Of a stretch of 64,000 nucleotides of DNA, positions 34,620-43,642 are shown piece after piece (position 1 is the stretch's first letter; each line of letters begins with the position of its first letter). The stretch spans positions 372,001-436,000 of the forward strand of contig JAITTY010000011.1 of assembly GCA_031286695.1 (NCBI GenBank), in the 5' to 3' direction. The notes beneath the pieces are model-generated. The model was given only the letters and a program-made list of their open reading frames with translations. It ran no database searches and was not told the origin of the DNA. This stretch comes from Sphingobacterium sp. Lineage in GTDB: Bacteria; Bacteroidota; Bacteroidia; Sphingobacteriales; Sphingobacteriaceae. The translations under genes and the position numbers were made by a program.

Positions 34620-36992
34620 ATGAAATTGATCTTATTTTTTCTAGCTTTCCCTTTGCTGCTTTCGGCACAGAGTAAACAAATCGGGGGACAAGTACAGGAC
34701 GCAAACAAAAGTGTATTACAGGGAGCGACAGTTATGCTATTGGATAGCAACTATCAAGCGATCCATGAAGTGAAGACGGACCGTTTTGGGAAGTTTATAC
34801 TGACGCTGGATCATCCTAGTGGATATTATCTACGGACAACCTATCTGAACTTCAAACCGCAAGAATATTTTTTTCGCAGCGACACCATTTCTCGTCCCTT
34901 ATTATTTGAACTTCTTCCCGAAGCAAAGGTACTTGAAGAAGCACAGGTCGTCGGTCGAGCTCCCAGATTGATCCGCAAGTTGGACCGCTTGGAATTTAAC
35001 GTCCAGAATTCAAATCTTTCGGCGCTCAATAGTTGGGACATTTTGAAGCGTACGCCATTGGTGATGGTGAATGGTGCCGATTTGATGGTTCGGGGGAGCA
35101 AAAATATTGTTGTCCTCATTAATGACCGAAAAGTTATGCTCACGGGGGACGAACTGAAAACCTATCTGGAGAATACAGCAGGTAGCGACGTGCAATCGAT
35201 AGAGGTTATTACCAATCCACCTGCAAAATATGAAGCTGAGGGAAGCACGATTATCAATATTAAGCTTTCTAAATCCAACTTATATGGCTATAGAGGCACG
35301 GTGGTAGCATTGGCCGAAAAAAGCAGTACCTGGAAGCAACTGTTTGGACTGACCCAGTATTATAAAAATGAAAAATTCAATCTTCGTGGTACTTATAATT
35401 TCGGAAGAGGGACCTATGCACGCTATGAAACGAATTATGTTTACTATCCGAATGAGCAAACCTCATGGGAAGGTGTCATGGATCGATTTGATACCAATAA
35501 CAGTCAGAACAGCTATGTGTTTTCGATAGACTATACCCCAGATACAACCTGGACCGTCAACGTCGGACTAAATGGATATTACGGACCGAAAACCTATGGT
35601 ATCTATGAGGTACCCACGATCATATACGATAAAAACCATGTGCAGGAGTCCTCTTATTTTACCACCAATGACCATCAACGATCAACAAAAACGAATAACC
35701 TCTACCTTCAGGTAACCAAGAAACTTAATCCCAAATGGAGCATAAACTGGTCATCCTATTTTACAGATAACCATTCTACCAACGATCAGGATGTTTTGAC
35801 GGCGCTGCGATTTAAGGGGGAGGAACCGACAGACGCCCGATTTATCAGTAATAATGGAAATAAAAACCGGCTTTTTTCGTCACAGGTAGATTTCGCCGGA
35901 AAAATAAAGAAGCTGGGGATGGAGTTTGGTGGAAAATTCAGCGATGTGAAAACGACGAGCACCCTTACTTTCTTTGATGATGAATCAGGCAAGCTCGAGC
36001 AAAGGCCTGATAAGAGTAGTGTGTTTGATTACAAAGAACGTAATGTGGCTTTGTATACCTCCTTTGACTATGCCTGGAAGAAATGGAGCTGGAAAGCTGG
36101 TTTAAGGGGCGAATATACCGATTTGGAAGGTATTGTGTCCGAACCAGCTGATATTAATAAACGTGATTATTTTGTGCTCTTCCCGACATTTTACATGCAA
36201 TATGCGTTGAGTGACGATCAGCAGTTCGGTTTTTCCTATGGAAAGCGCATCAGTCGTCCTTCGTACTCTTGGCTTAATCCGGCTAAGTCCTACTATAATC
36301 GCTTTTCCTATTTTCAGGGAGATCCACGTTTAAGGGCTACAATCGTTCATAATCTGAATCTAACCTGGACCAAAAACAATTGGAATATTGATCTATTTTA
36401 CCGATTTGAAAAGTGGCCTAATATGGAGATTTCCCGTCAAGATAACAATAATCACCAGCTGATTTTCCAATATACCAATATCAAGAAAGGACAAGGGGCG
36501 GGGGTAGACTTAGGAAAGAGTTTTCAGCTGACAGGGCGCTGGGGATTGAATCTGCAACTGGAGGGGATGTATAACGAGAATTACTTTATGGGTACTGATG
36601 ATGTATTGCACAAGAATGATGTGTATATCGGCAACGGAAATGTAAGTAGCAACTATGTGTTGAATAAGGATGCTGGATGGAATCTTGAACTGGGTAATAC
36701 CTTTACATCGCCCACGATACAAGGGCCATTTAAAATTACAGGATATTCAAGTACCTATGTGATGACAAACCGGAAATTTTTCAAAAAGAAGTTTGAGGTA
36801 AATCTCTCTTTCATGGACATCTTTAAAACAGAAAAAATGACCATATCATCCAAGTACGGCGATCAAAATAATTTTTATAGGGACTATCGGGATACCAGAA
36901 AAGTAAATCTGACGCTGCGGTATCATTTTGGAAATCAGAAAGTCAAAAGCAGTAATCAGCCCACAAGAACAGAAGAACAGAATCGTTTGTAA
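34620..36992 (+). CDS. Outer-membrane beta-barrel receptor (OMP_b-brl_3 type, CarboxypepD-reg domain)
   Basis: A 790-residue TonB-receptor-like protein. A short signal peptide (MKLILFFLAFPLLLSAQ) is followed by a carboxypeptidase-regulatory-like domain (QIGGQVQDANKSVLQGATV), a plug (LKRTPLVMVNGADLMVRGSK, VQSIEVITNPPAKYEAEGS), and a long beta-barrel of the OMP_b-brl_3 group ending VNLTLRYHFG. The plug form with ITNPPAKYEAEGSTIINI is typical of this group. It is divergent from the sensor kinase with 113 bp between starts, so it is a natural target of that two-component system. Ligand unknown. Confidence 0.88.
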   Translation: MKLILFFLAFPLLLSAQSKQIGGQVQDANKSVLQGATVMLLDSNYQAIHEVKTDRFGKFILTLDHPSGYYLRTTYLNFKPQEYFFRSDTISRPLLFELLPEAKVLEEAQVVGRAPRLIRKLDRLEFNVQNSNLSALNSWDILKRTPLVMVNGADLMVRGSKNIVVLINDRKVMLTGDELKTYLENTAGSDVQSIEVITNPPAKYEAEGSTIINIKLSKSNLYGYRGTVVALAEKSSTWKQLFGLTQYYKNEKFNLRGTYNFGRGTYARYETNYVYYPNEQTSWEGVMDRFDTNNSQNSYVFSIDYTPDTTWTVNVGLNGYYGPKTYGIYEVPTIIYDKNHVQESSYFTTNDHQRSTKTNNLYLQVTKKLNPKWSINWSSYFTDNHSTNDQDVLTALRFKGEEPTDARFISNNGNKNRLFSSQVDFAGKIKKLGMEFGGKFSDVKTTSTLTFFDDESGKLEQRPDKSSVFDYKERNVALYTSFDYAWKKWSWKAGLRGEYTDLEGIVSEPADINKRDYFVLFPTFYMQYALSDDQQFGFSYGKRISRPSYSWLNPAKSYYNRFSYFQGDPRLRATIVHNLNLTWTKNNWNIDLFYRFEKWPNMEISRQDNNNHQLIFQYTNIKKGQGAGVDLGKSFQLTGRWGLNLQLEGMYNENYFMGTDDVLHKNDVYIGNGNVSSNYVLNKDAGWNLELGNTFTSPTIQGPFKITGYSSTYVMTNRKFFKKKFEVNLSFMDIFKTEKMTISSKYGDQNNFYRDYRDTRKVNLTLRYHFGNQKVKSSNQPTRTEEQNRL

Positions 36993-37091
36993 ATCAGTTA
37001 ATCTTGGTAATGTTAAATCTTTCCGATTCTCGTGGCTATTTTATTCATAATACATTGGAAAAGAGAATGAATACAGCATGGATTAAAAACA

Positions 37092-37122
37092 ATAATCCTC
37101 CACATCGAATGTGGAGGATTAT
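37092..37122. terminator. Bidirectional terminator between convergent receptor and OsmC genes
   Basis: A perfect 14-bp inverted repeat (ATAATCCTCCACAT) with a 3-base centre lies between the two convergent genes, 23 bp from the osmC-like stop. Confidence 0.75.
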
Positions 37123-37144
37123 CAGATGCCGGGAAAGGATTTTC

Positions 37145-37561
37145 TTAATTTATTTTCAGTGAATACGTGATATTAATACCCCCAGCGGCAAGCATATCAT
37201 GTACTGAGCAATACTTTTTAACAGCTAATTCAGCTGCTTTAGCAGCTTTGACCTCGTCAATTTCACCCTTTAAAAAGAAATTGATGTGGATATCTGTAAA
37301 TACCTGTGGAATTTCTTCCCGGCGTTTACCTTCCACTTCGACCTGGATATCATCAATTTGCTGCCGTTGTTTTACCAGTATGCTATGGAGATCAAAGACG
37401 CTGCAAGAACCCAGTGCCATTAAAACCAATTCCATTGGACGAACACCTTTTCCTTCACCGCCGATAGCTTCTGAACCATCGATGTTGACTTTGACAGGAG
37501 ATAATTCACTGCTGGCTTCGAAATGCACAGCCTGGTTGACACGGTTTAATTTGATTTTCAT
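37145..37561 (-). CDS. OsmC family peroxiredoxin-like protein
   Basis: A 138-residue OsmC/Ohr-fold protein. The two redox cysteines are present at C53 (MALGSCSVFD) and C118 (KKYCSVHDML), as expected for thiol-dependent hydroperoxide reduction by this family. The GGEGKGVRPMELVLMALG segment matches the YhfA-like subgroup. It is probably cytoplasmic and monocistronic. A pair of 12-bp direct repeats and a -7 element lie upstream, suggesting specific control. Confidence 0.9.
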   Translation of the reverse strand: MKIKLNRVNQAVHFEASSELSPVKVNIDGSEAIGGEGKGVRPMELVLMALGSCSVFDLHSILVKQRQQIDDIQVEVEGKRREEIPQVFTDIHINFFLKGEIDEVKAAKAAELAVKKYCSVHDMLAAGGINITYSLKIN

Positions 37562-37630
37562 CTTAAAATATTTTATTCTTTTTCGTTCGTTTAGGCTGTG
37601 GGGACATGAAATGATACTTCACTTCCTTTT

Positions 37631-37667
37631 TTCAATCTATACGAGTTTCTTTCTGTTCAATCTATAC
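37631..37667. repeat. Direct repeat pair upstream of the OsmC gene
   Basis: TTCAATCTATAC occurs at 37631-37642 and again at 37656-37667, 25 bp apart start to start. Both copies lie just downstream of a -7 element and 70-106 nt before the gene, a position suited to an operator or leader element. Confidence 0.6.
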
Positions 37668-37671
37668 TAAA

Positions 37672-37679
37672 CAAATATA
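37672..37679 (-). promoter_or_regulatory. -7 element of the OsmC gene
   Basis: CAAATATA (minus TATATTTG) is a perfect TAnnTTTG. The nearer copy of the 12-bp repeat would overlap the transcription start. Confidence 0.35.
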
Positions 37680-37682
37680 CAA

Positions 37683-37712
37683 AAAAGGCAGACGATTATT
37701 CGTCTGCCTTTT
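37683..37712 (-). terminator. Terminator after the SGNH lipoprotein gene
   Basis: AAAAGGCAGACG and CGTCTGCCTTTT form a perfect 12-bp stem with a six-base loop, 20 bp past the stop of the minus-strand gene; A and T tracts flank both sides. Confidence 0.85.
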
Positions 37713-37732
37713 GTCAGTATGTAGATCACTGT

Positions 37733-39037
37733 TTATTTTGTGACAGTATCGGGTAGTTTAACTCCACGATATTTTGCTACGTCAACTTGTGGAATCTTTG
37801 AGCCATATTTAGAATTGATGGCACTGATAAAGATGTTGGCCATTAGGGCATTTCCAATTGGTGTTAAGTGGATACCATCCAAAGAGAATGCATTTCCAGT
37901 AATGTATTTTGCACTAACCGCTAGTCCGTTGATACGAACACCATCTTTTACATTATTCAGGAACTCATGTACATCAGCTAATGCTAAACCTTTTGAGTTT
38001 GCCGCAGCTTTGATGGCCGCGTTGTACTCGTTTATACGTTGTACGACTGTTGCCGTTTCGCTTACATCAAGCACGTATTTGTCTTCCACGGGATTCAGTG
38101 GGTGTAAGCCGTACGGAATTTGTGCGGCATTTGGTTTTCCTAATAGTCCTGTTGAAGAGAAAGGGAGGACAAAATAGTCTTGATCAGTAGCTGCACGAGG
38201 GCCTGACTTTGTTGCAATGTAGATATTTGTTACCGGTGTCGGAGGATTTGTTGCATTCACGGCTGCCAATAAAGCAGCACGGGTTACCGTAGTAAAATAA
38301 GGAGTTGCCGTTACATCTGGAATTGTGGCCAATACTCCTTTTTGTCCACCAGCAGTTAATGTCGTTACATAGTTGCCCAATAAAGACGTGAAGAGCGCTG
38401 TAGAGGTCAATGTTGATGTTGGTCCATCTTCCACACCACCGTTAGTCGCCCAGCCTAAAGCATCGTTATTGCCTAAAGCAAAACTAAAGAAGGTATGGTT
38501 TTGCGTCGTTGAATAGGCAAAATATGTTTTCATCGCATCTGCATCGGGTAGCAAACGTTCGAAATACATATTTCCCGCCTGTGACCCTATCCCAGCTACA
38601 AAAGCCATATCCATACGCATGCCTGGTACACCAAGGTTGTTGATCGGATCTGTATATTTTGTCAATAATTTTGGTGAAGCTGAGCGATAGGCCAATTTAT
38701 CCGTTACTTGGGCAGTTACAGGCTGGCCATTGACAAGTGCTGTAAGTGTAATATAACCAGAGCCATTGGCTTGATCTTCACTGAAAAATGGCGATTTGAA
38801 TTCACCACCCCCAACTTGTTTCAATTGCTCGGCAATTAAGTTGGGATAGGCTACCTTTTGGCCCTCCAGATAAAGTCCCCCATCTGCATACCCTGCCGTC
38901 AAAGAATTACCGATGGCAACGTATTTTGAAAAATTTACCGAACCAGCCGAAGGCGTATATTCATCCAACGAAGGCTTGCATGAGGCGATAGCCAGAAGCG
39001 CTAATGCCGCACCTATATAAAGTTTGTTTTTTTTCAT
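37733..39037 (-). CDS. SGNH/GDSL-type hydrolase lipoprotein
   Basis: A 434-residue lipoprotein esterase. The lipobox is IASC. SGNH blocks are visible: YVAIGNSLTAGYADG with the catalytic serine, ALGNNDALG with the Asn of block III, and DGIHLTPIGNALMA with the catalytic Asp-His. It is longer than a simple GDSL domain, with an insertion between blocks I and III. It starts at ATG 39037, after a TTG codon in the same frame. It lies 22 bp after a FadL-type porin gene, so the pair probably hydrolyses a lipid or ester and imports the hydrophobic product. Confidence 0.88.
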   Translation of the reverse strand: MKKNKLYIGAALALLAIASCKPSLDEYTPSAGSVNFSKYVAIGNSLTAGYADGGLYLEGQKVAYPNLIAEQLKQVGGGEFKSPFFSEDQANGSGYITLTALVNGQPVTAQVTDKLAYRSASPKLLTKYTDPINNLGVPGMRMDMAFVAGIGSQAGNMYFERLLPDADAMKTYFAYSTTQNHTFFSFALGNNDALGWATNGGVEDGPTSTLTSTALFTSLLGNYVTTLTAGGQKGVLATIPDVTATPYFTTVTRAALLAAVNATNPPTPVTNIYIATKSGPRAATDQDYFVLPFSSTGLLGKPNAAQIPYGLHPLNPVEDKYVLDVSETATVVQRINEYNAAIKAAANSKGLALADVHEFLNNVKDGVRINGLAVSAKYITGNAFSLDGIHLTPIGNALMANIFISAINSKYGSKIPQVDVAKYRGVKLPDTVTK

Positions 39038-39059
39038 CTTAGTCAAATTTGGCTGTTCA

Positions 39060-40286
39060 TTACCATTTATAGCTTACACCGATACCAGGGGCAAAAATAT
39101 TTGTCGCATATGTACCCGAAAGACGGCTCTCCACATTGGTGGACTGGCGGGCTACGATGCGTTGGTACGCAAAAGAACCTGTGACGTCAAATTTTGGTGA
39201 TGGTTTTATTGTAAAACCTCCCGATATTAAGTATCTGGTGTTGTCTGGTGTCTCGGGATAAACATAGGCACTCTGTTGCACCGGTGTTGCGATTACACCA
39301 CCACCTATACGTAATTGAAGGCAATCGGAAGCAATGTATTCCAATCCCGCTTTAATAGATCCTGCTTTATCGTATTTTTTGGGTGAGTGTGTATCCTGTA
39401 ATACGGGTGTATTTTCCTTGTAGTCGAAATCAAGAGCTTTATATATGTCGTAGTTGATGAGTGTTGCATCAACTGCCATCTTCAATTTCTCTGAAATAGG
39501 GAAGGCGATGCCCGCGGCAAAAGTGGAGGGCAGTGGTAATTCAGCACTGAATTTATTGCCCGCAGGAAAATTGCTTGCCACCGATTCAGGTACGTCAAAA
39601 GTTGCGTCACCATTTTTAAGTTTGGTGACAACTTTGGAGCGGTAACTTAGCGATATTGCAAATTCGTCTTCTAGGTTATAATGGATACCTACGTTATAAC
39701 CTGTACCAGTTCCAGTCCCTTTTAGCGTTGCCAATCCGGCGTGACCATCTGGGTAAAATACCGGAACAGAATTCTCGAGGTCTACGGTACCAATGTTGTA
39801 TACAAAACCACCCCCAACACTAAAATTTTCAGTCAGTTTGAAACTTAATGTGGGCTGAATATAGATTGCACGTAGCGAGAGGCTAACCAAACTGAATTTA
39901 CCTACCCAATCTTTTCCCCAGTCGACTGCTCCACCATAAGGAGTGTAAACTCCAATACCGGCTTTCCACCAGGAGTTTTTAGGCCCAAATGCAGCAAATA
40001 ATGAAAAAGGAGTTGAAATCTGATTTCTAGTATGATAAACAACTGTACTTCCAACCTCTTGAAATGCAGATTTATACATGACGGCATTGCCGGCAATCGA
40101 AATGGCATTATGATCCATTTTTGCTAAGGCACCCGGACTATAGAAAATGGAAGATTCATCTAAAAAGTAAGCAGAGCCTGCTCCCCCCATTCCAACAGCC
40201 TTGGGACTTTGTAGATTCACTTGTGATCCTTGTGCAAACAAGAGTGACGGACTTGCACAAAGTATTGAGAATAGTAGTTTCTTCAT
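39060..40286 (-). CDS. FadL/OMPP1/TodX-type outer-membrane transporter
   Basis: A 408-residue beta-barrel protein for hydrophobic compounds such as long-chain fatty acids. It has a signal peptide ending LLFAQ and a hatch-like N-terminus QVNLQSPKAVGMGGAGSAYF with the DESSIFYSPGALA segment diagnostic of the family (NPA-like region). Alternating strands end PGIGVSYKW. It is first in a two-gene unit with the SGNH lipoprotein, a combination common in Bacteroidota. Confidence 0.9.
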   Translation of the reverse strand: MKKLLFSILCASPSLLFAQGSQVNLQSPKAVGMGGAGSAYFLDESSIFYSPGALAKMDHNAISIAGNAVMYKSAFQEVGSTVVYHTRNQISTPFSLFAAFGPKNSWWKAGIGVYTPYGGAVDWGKDWVGKFSLVSLSLRAIYIQPTLSFKLTENFSVGGGFVYNIGTVDLENSVPVFYPDGHAGLATLKGTGTGTGYNVGIHYNLEDEFAISLSYRSKVVTKLKNGDATFDVPESVASNFPAGNKFSAELPLPSTFAAGIAFPISEKLKMAVDATLINYDIYKALDFDYKENTPVLQDTHSPKKYDKAGSIKAGLEYIASDCLQLRIGGGVIATPVQQSAYVYPETPDNTRYLISGGFTIKPSPKFDVTGSFAYQRIVARQSTNVESRLSGTYATNIFAPGIGVSYKW

Positions 40287-40367
40287 ACTAGTGTTTATTG
40301 TTTGGTTAACATTCCTCTATCAAATACAATGCTAACATAATAAATGTTTGACTAAAATTAATAAATG

Positions 40368-40398
40368 TTGTGTAATATTTTTTTTGCTCGTACCTTTA
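40368..40398 (+). promoter_or_regulatory. Possible tpx promoter
   Basis: TTG at 40368-40370 is followed after 20 bp by TACCTTTA (40391-40398), which matches TAnnTTTG except for the last base. The start codon is 37 nt downstream. Confidence 0.35.
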
Positions 40399-40434
40399 AG
40401 TGCAAGGATACTAAAAATTAAACGATCATATTAT

Positions 40435-40935
40435 ATGGCTACAATCACTTTTAAAGGCAATCCAGTAAACACGAAAGGCAGTTTACCACAGGTTGGCGAG
40501 CAAGCTCCTGATTTTAAATTAACTGCAGGCGATCTTTCCGATAAGTCCCTAGTAGACTTCAAAGGAAAAAAAATTGTATTAAATATTTTTCCTAGTGTAG
40601 ATACCGGAACTTGTGCTGCTTCCGTACGGGCATTTAATAAAGAAGCATCGCAGTTAGATAATACTGTTGTGTTATGTATATCGAAAGATTTACCTTTTGC
40701 ACAAGGTCGTTTTTGTGCAGCAGAAGGTCTAAATAATGTAGTAACATTATCAGAGTATAAAGATTCAAACTTTTCAGATGCTTATCAATTGGCTATTGCA
40801 GACGGACCTTTGGCGGGTTTGTTGAGCCGCGTTGTCATTACATTAGATGAAACTGGAAAAGTGTTGTATGAAGAGCAAGTTGCAGAAATTGCTGACGAGC
40901 CAAACTATGCGGCAGCTATCGCATCTTTGAATTAA
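40435..40935 (+). CDS. tpx: Thiol peroxidase
   Basis: A 166-residue 2-Cys peroxiredoxin of the Tpx type that reduces hydroperoxides using thioredoxin. The ATG at 40435 gives the family's start ATITFKGNPV; the longer frame adds an unrelated tail. Peroxidatic C60 lies in FPSVDTGTCAAS and resolving C94 in AQGRFCAAEG, the same spacing as in E. coli Tpx. It is probably monocistronic with its own terminator. Confidence 0.96.
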   Translation: MATITFKGNPVNTKGSLPQVGEQAPDFKLTAGDLSDKSLVDFKGKKIVLNIFPSVDTGTCAASVRAFNKEASQLDNTVVLCISKDLPFAQGRFCAAEGLNNVVTLSEYKDSNFSDAYQLAIADGPLAGLLSRVVITLDETGKVLYEEQVAEIADEPNYAAAIASLN

Positions 40936-40955
40936 GAGGGATGTGAGGAAATAAG

Positions 40956-40986
40956 AAAAGCCTTTGCTTATGCAAAGGCTTTTTTA
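40956..40986. terminator. Bidirectional terminator between tpx and the MetZ-like gene
   Basis: AAAAGCCTTTGC and GCAAAGGCTTTT form a 12-bp stem with a four-base loop, followed by T. It separates two convergent genes. Confidence 0.9.
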
Positions 40987-41023
40987 GTTGATGTATATTC
41001 GCTAAATATAACAAAGCGAACGT

Positions 41024-42196
41024 TTATTTTGTTTTTTCTAATGCTTGCAAGATGTCGTTGATGATATCTTGTTGATCTTCTAGCCCCACAGACAGGCGAA
41101 TGCTACCCGGTTTGATACCTAAGTTCAAGCGTTCATCTTCCGACAATTTTGAGTGTGTGGTGGAAGCTGGATGTGTTGCGATTGATCTTGAATCTCCTAG
41201 GTTAGAGGTATATAAAATCATTTCCAAATGATCCACAAAGGCTTTTGCTCGCTCAAAACCACCTTTGACAACAAAGGTTACAATACCGCCACCAGCTTTC
41301 ATTTGTTTCTTGGCCAGCTCATATTGTGGATGGCTTGGTAAAAATGGATATTTTACATCCTCAATTTCCGCATGATTTTCCAAGGCCTCGGCCAAAGCCA
41401 ATGCGTTGGAACAATGGCGGTCCATACGAATGCCCAATGTGTCTAAACTTTTTGATATGATCCAGGCATTGAATGGGGATAGCGCTGGGCCCGTATGTCG
41501 GATGAAGAACATCAATTTGTCAATTAACTCTTGTTTTCCGACCACAATTCCACCTAATACACGCCCTTGTCCATCCATATATTTTGTTGCCGAATGGATC
41601 ACGAGGTCAAATCCATACTGAATTGGCTTCTGGAGATAAGGTGTGGCAAAGCAATTATCAATTGAGAGGATGATATTTGGATATTTCTCCTTGAATTTAC
41701 CCAGCCATTCCAAATCAACCAGTTCCAAACCAGGATTGGATGGAGATTCCAAAAAGATGATTTTTGTATTTGGCTGGATTGCTTTTTCCCATTCTTCAGG
41801 ATTAGCCGCGTCTACGTAAGTTGTGGTCACACCCCAACGTGGGAATAGTTCTGTGAAGAGCTGATGTGTAGAACCGAATATTGCGCGTGAAGAGACAATA
41901 TGGTCTCCACTTTCTATAATACCAGCAAAGGACGCAAATACTGCAGCCATGCCCGATGCAAAAGATAAACCTGCCTCGGCGCCTTCAAGAATACAGACTT
42001 TGTTGATGAACTCAGAGGTATTTGGATTGGCATAGCGGGAATAAATCATAGCATCCTCTTCGCCAGCAAAGACCGCCCGACCTTGTTCAGCGCTGTCGAA
42101 GATAAAACTTGATGTAAGGTATAAAGGAGTCGAATGTTCGCGAAGTGCTGAACGATCGACCTGTTCACGTATGATTTTAGATTGATCTTGTTTCAT
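41024..42196 (-). CDS. metZ: PLP-dependent trans-sulfuration enzyme, probable O-succinyl/O-acetylhomoserine sulfhydrylase
   Basis: A 390-residue Cys/Met-metabolism PLP enzyme. Visible are YSRYANPNTSEF (substrate and phosphate loop), FASGMAAVFA, SIDNCFATPYLQKP (Asp to the pyridine N), and the Schiff-base lysine in HSATKYMDGQGRVLGG. The GQGRVLGG form is characteristic of MetZ, which makes homocysteine from an activated homoserine and sulfide. Methionine gamma-lyase and cystathionine enzymes share the fold, so the exact reaction is probable rather than certain. It is monocistronic. Confidence 0.85.
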   Translation of the reverse strand: MKQDQSKIIREQVDRSALREHSTPLYLTSSFIFDSAEQGRAVFAGEEDAMIYSRYANPNTSEFINKVCILEGAEAGLSFASGMAAVFASFAGIIESGDHIVSSRAIFGSTHQLFTELFPRWGVTTTYVDAANPEEWEKAIQPNTKIIFLESPSNPGLELVDLEWLGKFKEKYPNIILSIDNCFATPYLQKPIQYGFDLVIHSATKYMDGQGRVLGGIVVGKQELIDKLMFFIRHTGPALSPFNAWIISKSLDTLGIRMDRHCSNALALAEALENHAEIEDVKYPFLPSHPQYELAKKQMKAGGGIVTFVVKGGFERAKAFVDHLEMILYTSNLGDSRSIATHPASTTHSKLSEDERLNLGIKPGSIRLSVGLEDQQDIINDILQALEKTK

Positions 42197-42260
42197 GATG
42201 TGTAAAGTTACGAGATGAAATTTTTATATTCGTATAATTAGCAATGAAATAACCCATTTT

Positions 42261-43007
42261 ATGAAAAAAATATGGCTTTTGCCTTGTACTATATTCCTAG
42301 TGCTTTGCTTTTCCTGTTCAAAGGATCAGGAAATGATCTTTGGATTAAGGCCAAAGGAAATTCCGATCCTTTATTTGCAGTCATCTACCGCTGAATCATT
42401 TATGTCAAATGTGGACGAAGTGAAACTGAGTTATCGTGGGAAACAATTAGATCGCATTATAGGGGGATTTTTAGAAATACCTACCGCGAACGGATTTGTA
42501 CCCTTTTTTACGGATAAGGTGTACTGGGACGTCCGTGTAAACGGAAATTGGATGATACTTGAAAAAAAGAGTTTTGATAAGGAACTTATATTTTCAGACA
42601 GGCAGGAGTTATTATTTGAGGGAGGGAAAATTGTCGAGCGTAAAATTTTTGAAAAAGGTATCCCTACCCGAGTATATTCTTATGAATACACAGGTGATTT
42701 GCTAAAAAGGGAATATAGCTACGTCGACGAGCAGCTCAGGTCCCAAAAAACATTCTATTTTAATTCGGCGAAGAACTTAGATAGTCTCGTTGTAAATTAT
42801 CCTAATTCCGCTTTTAAATCTGTTCAGGTATTTGGTGACTATGATACCAAGCCTAATAAGATCAAAGGATTTATGGTGCTGGAAGAGTTTCTTCCCCGAG
42901 CCTTGTCAACAAACAATTATTTAAAAAAAACTATCATATTCGTTTCCGAAACAGGTGAACGAAGTCTGTCTGAAGAAAGAAAATGGGGTGCCCAGCTTTT
43001 TAATTAA
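42261..43007 (+). CDS. Hypothetical lipoprotein
   Basis: A 248-residue protein with a lipoprotein signal (MKKIWLLPCTIFLVLCFSC, Cys at 19) and then a beta-rich body containing repeated YSYEYTGDLLKREYSYVDEQ-like strands, which resemble YD/RHS-like or MORN-like sugar-of-strands repeats seen in many Bacteroidota lipoproteins. I do not recognise a domain with confidence. It stands alone between the MetZ-like gene (divergent) and the META lipoprotein (convergent). Function unknown. Confidence 0.72.
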   Translation: MKKIWLLPCTIFLVLCFSCSKDQEMIFGLRPKEIPILYLQSSTAESFMSNVDEVKLSYRGKQLDRIIGGFLEIPTANGFVPFFTDKVYWDVRVNGNWMILEKKSFDKELIFSDRQELLFEGGKIVERKIFEKGIPTRVYSYEYTGDLLKREYSYVDEQLRSQKTFYFNSAKNLDSLVVNYPNSAFKSVQVFGDYDTKPNKIKGFMVLEEFLPRALSTNNYLKKTIIFVSETGERSLSEERKWGAQLFN

Positions 43008-43100
43008 TGCTCTACCATCATATACAATTTTTAAGTTTTCGTAATGACCAAAAGCTGTAAATGCTAAGAGGAGAGGATGGAAGAGAACAGTTTCTTAAAG

Positions 43101-43133
43101 AAAAAAAGCCGGTACATGTACCGGCCTTTCTTT
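43101..43133. terminator. Bidirectional terminator between two lipoprotein genes
   Basis: A palindrome GCCGGTACATGTACCGGC (43108-43125) with an A-run before and T-rich sequence after, 15 bp from the end of the convergent META gene. Confidence 0.85.
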
Positions 43134-43147
43134 ATCGTTAGATTAAC

Positions 43148-43642
43148 TTATTTTTTAACGAACTGCATCACGACGATGTCACCGGAGATGAACGTTAACT
43201 CGTTATCTCGCACATCGAAGTTTGTTGTAGACTTTAGACCATTCATAAACTCGTTGTAAGCTGCGTTTTCACAGTGCATCATCGTTGAAACTAATTTGTC
43301 ACCAATTTTGATTGAATTGCCTTTTTCACTTTCGTAGGTTCCACCAATACCGTTACAGCCGTTGTTACCATCTACTTTGTGCTCTTTGGTGTTGAAAGTC
43401 AAGGTTGGGATTTTGTCCTTAAATAAATCCTTAAGTTGTTTTCCTGCAGTTTCTGCTGTGGTCAAAGACTTAAGTTCCCAAGTGCCTTCCAAAGACGCAT
43501 TGTCTACTGTGCTCGGTTTTTGAACGGTAGTAGCCGTGTCGCCCGTACCTGTTGCCTCAGCTTTTTTTCCAGTTGTGTTACATGCGATTGTTGAAAACGC
43601 CAATGCAACCGCTAAAATCATTAAATTACCTCTCATAATCAT
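43148..43642 (-). CDS. META domain lipoprotein
   Basis: A 164-residue lipoprotein with lipobox TIAC, a polar linker, and a META (HslJ-like) domain at about 50-160: LEGTWELKSLT, IPTLTFNTKEHKVDGNNGCN, GIGGTYE, KLVSTMMHCENAAYNEFM. HslJ-type domains are linked to heat and novobiocin resistance in E. coli, but the mechanism is unknown. Two in-frame ATGs (43642 and 43636) are both possible starts. Confidence 0.88.
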   Translation of the reverse strand: MIMRGNLMILAVALAFSTIACNTTGKKAEATGTGDTATTVQKPSTVDNASLEGTWELKSLTTAETAGKQLKDLFKDKIPTLTFNTKEHKVDGNNGCNGIGGTYESEKGNSIKIGDKLVSTMMHCENAAYNEFMNGLKSTTNFDVRDNELTFISGDIVVMQFVKK

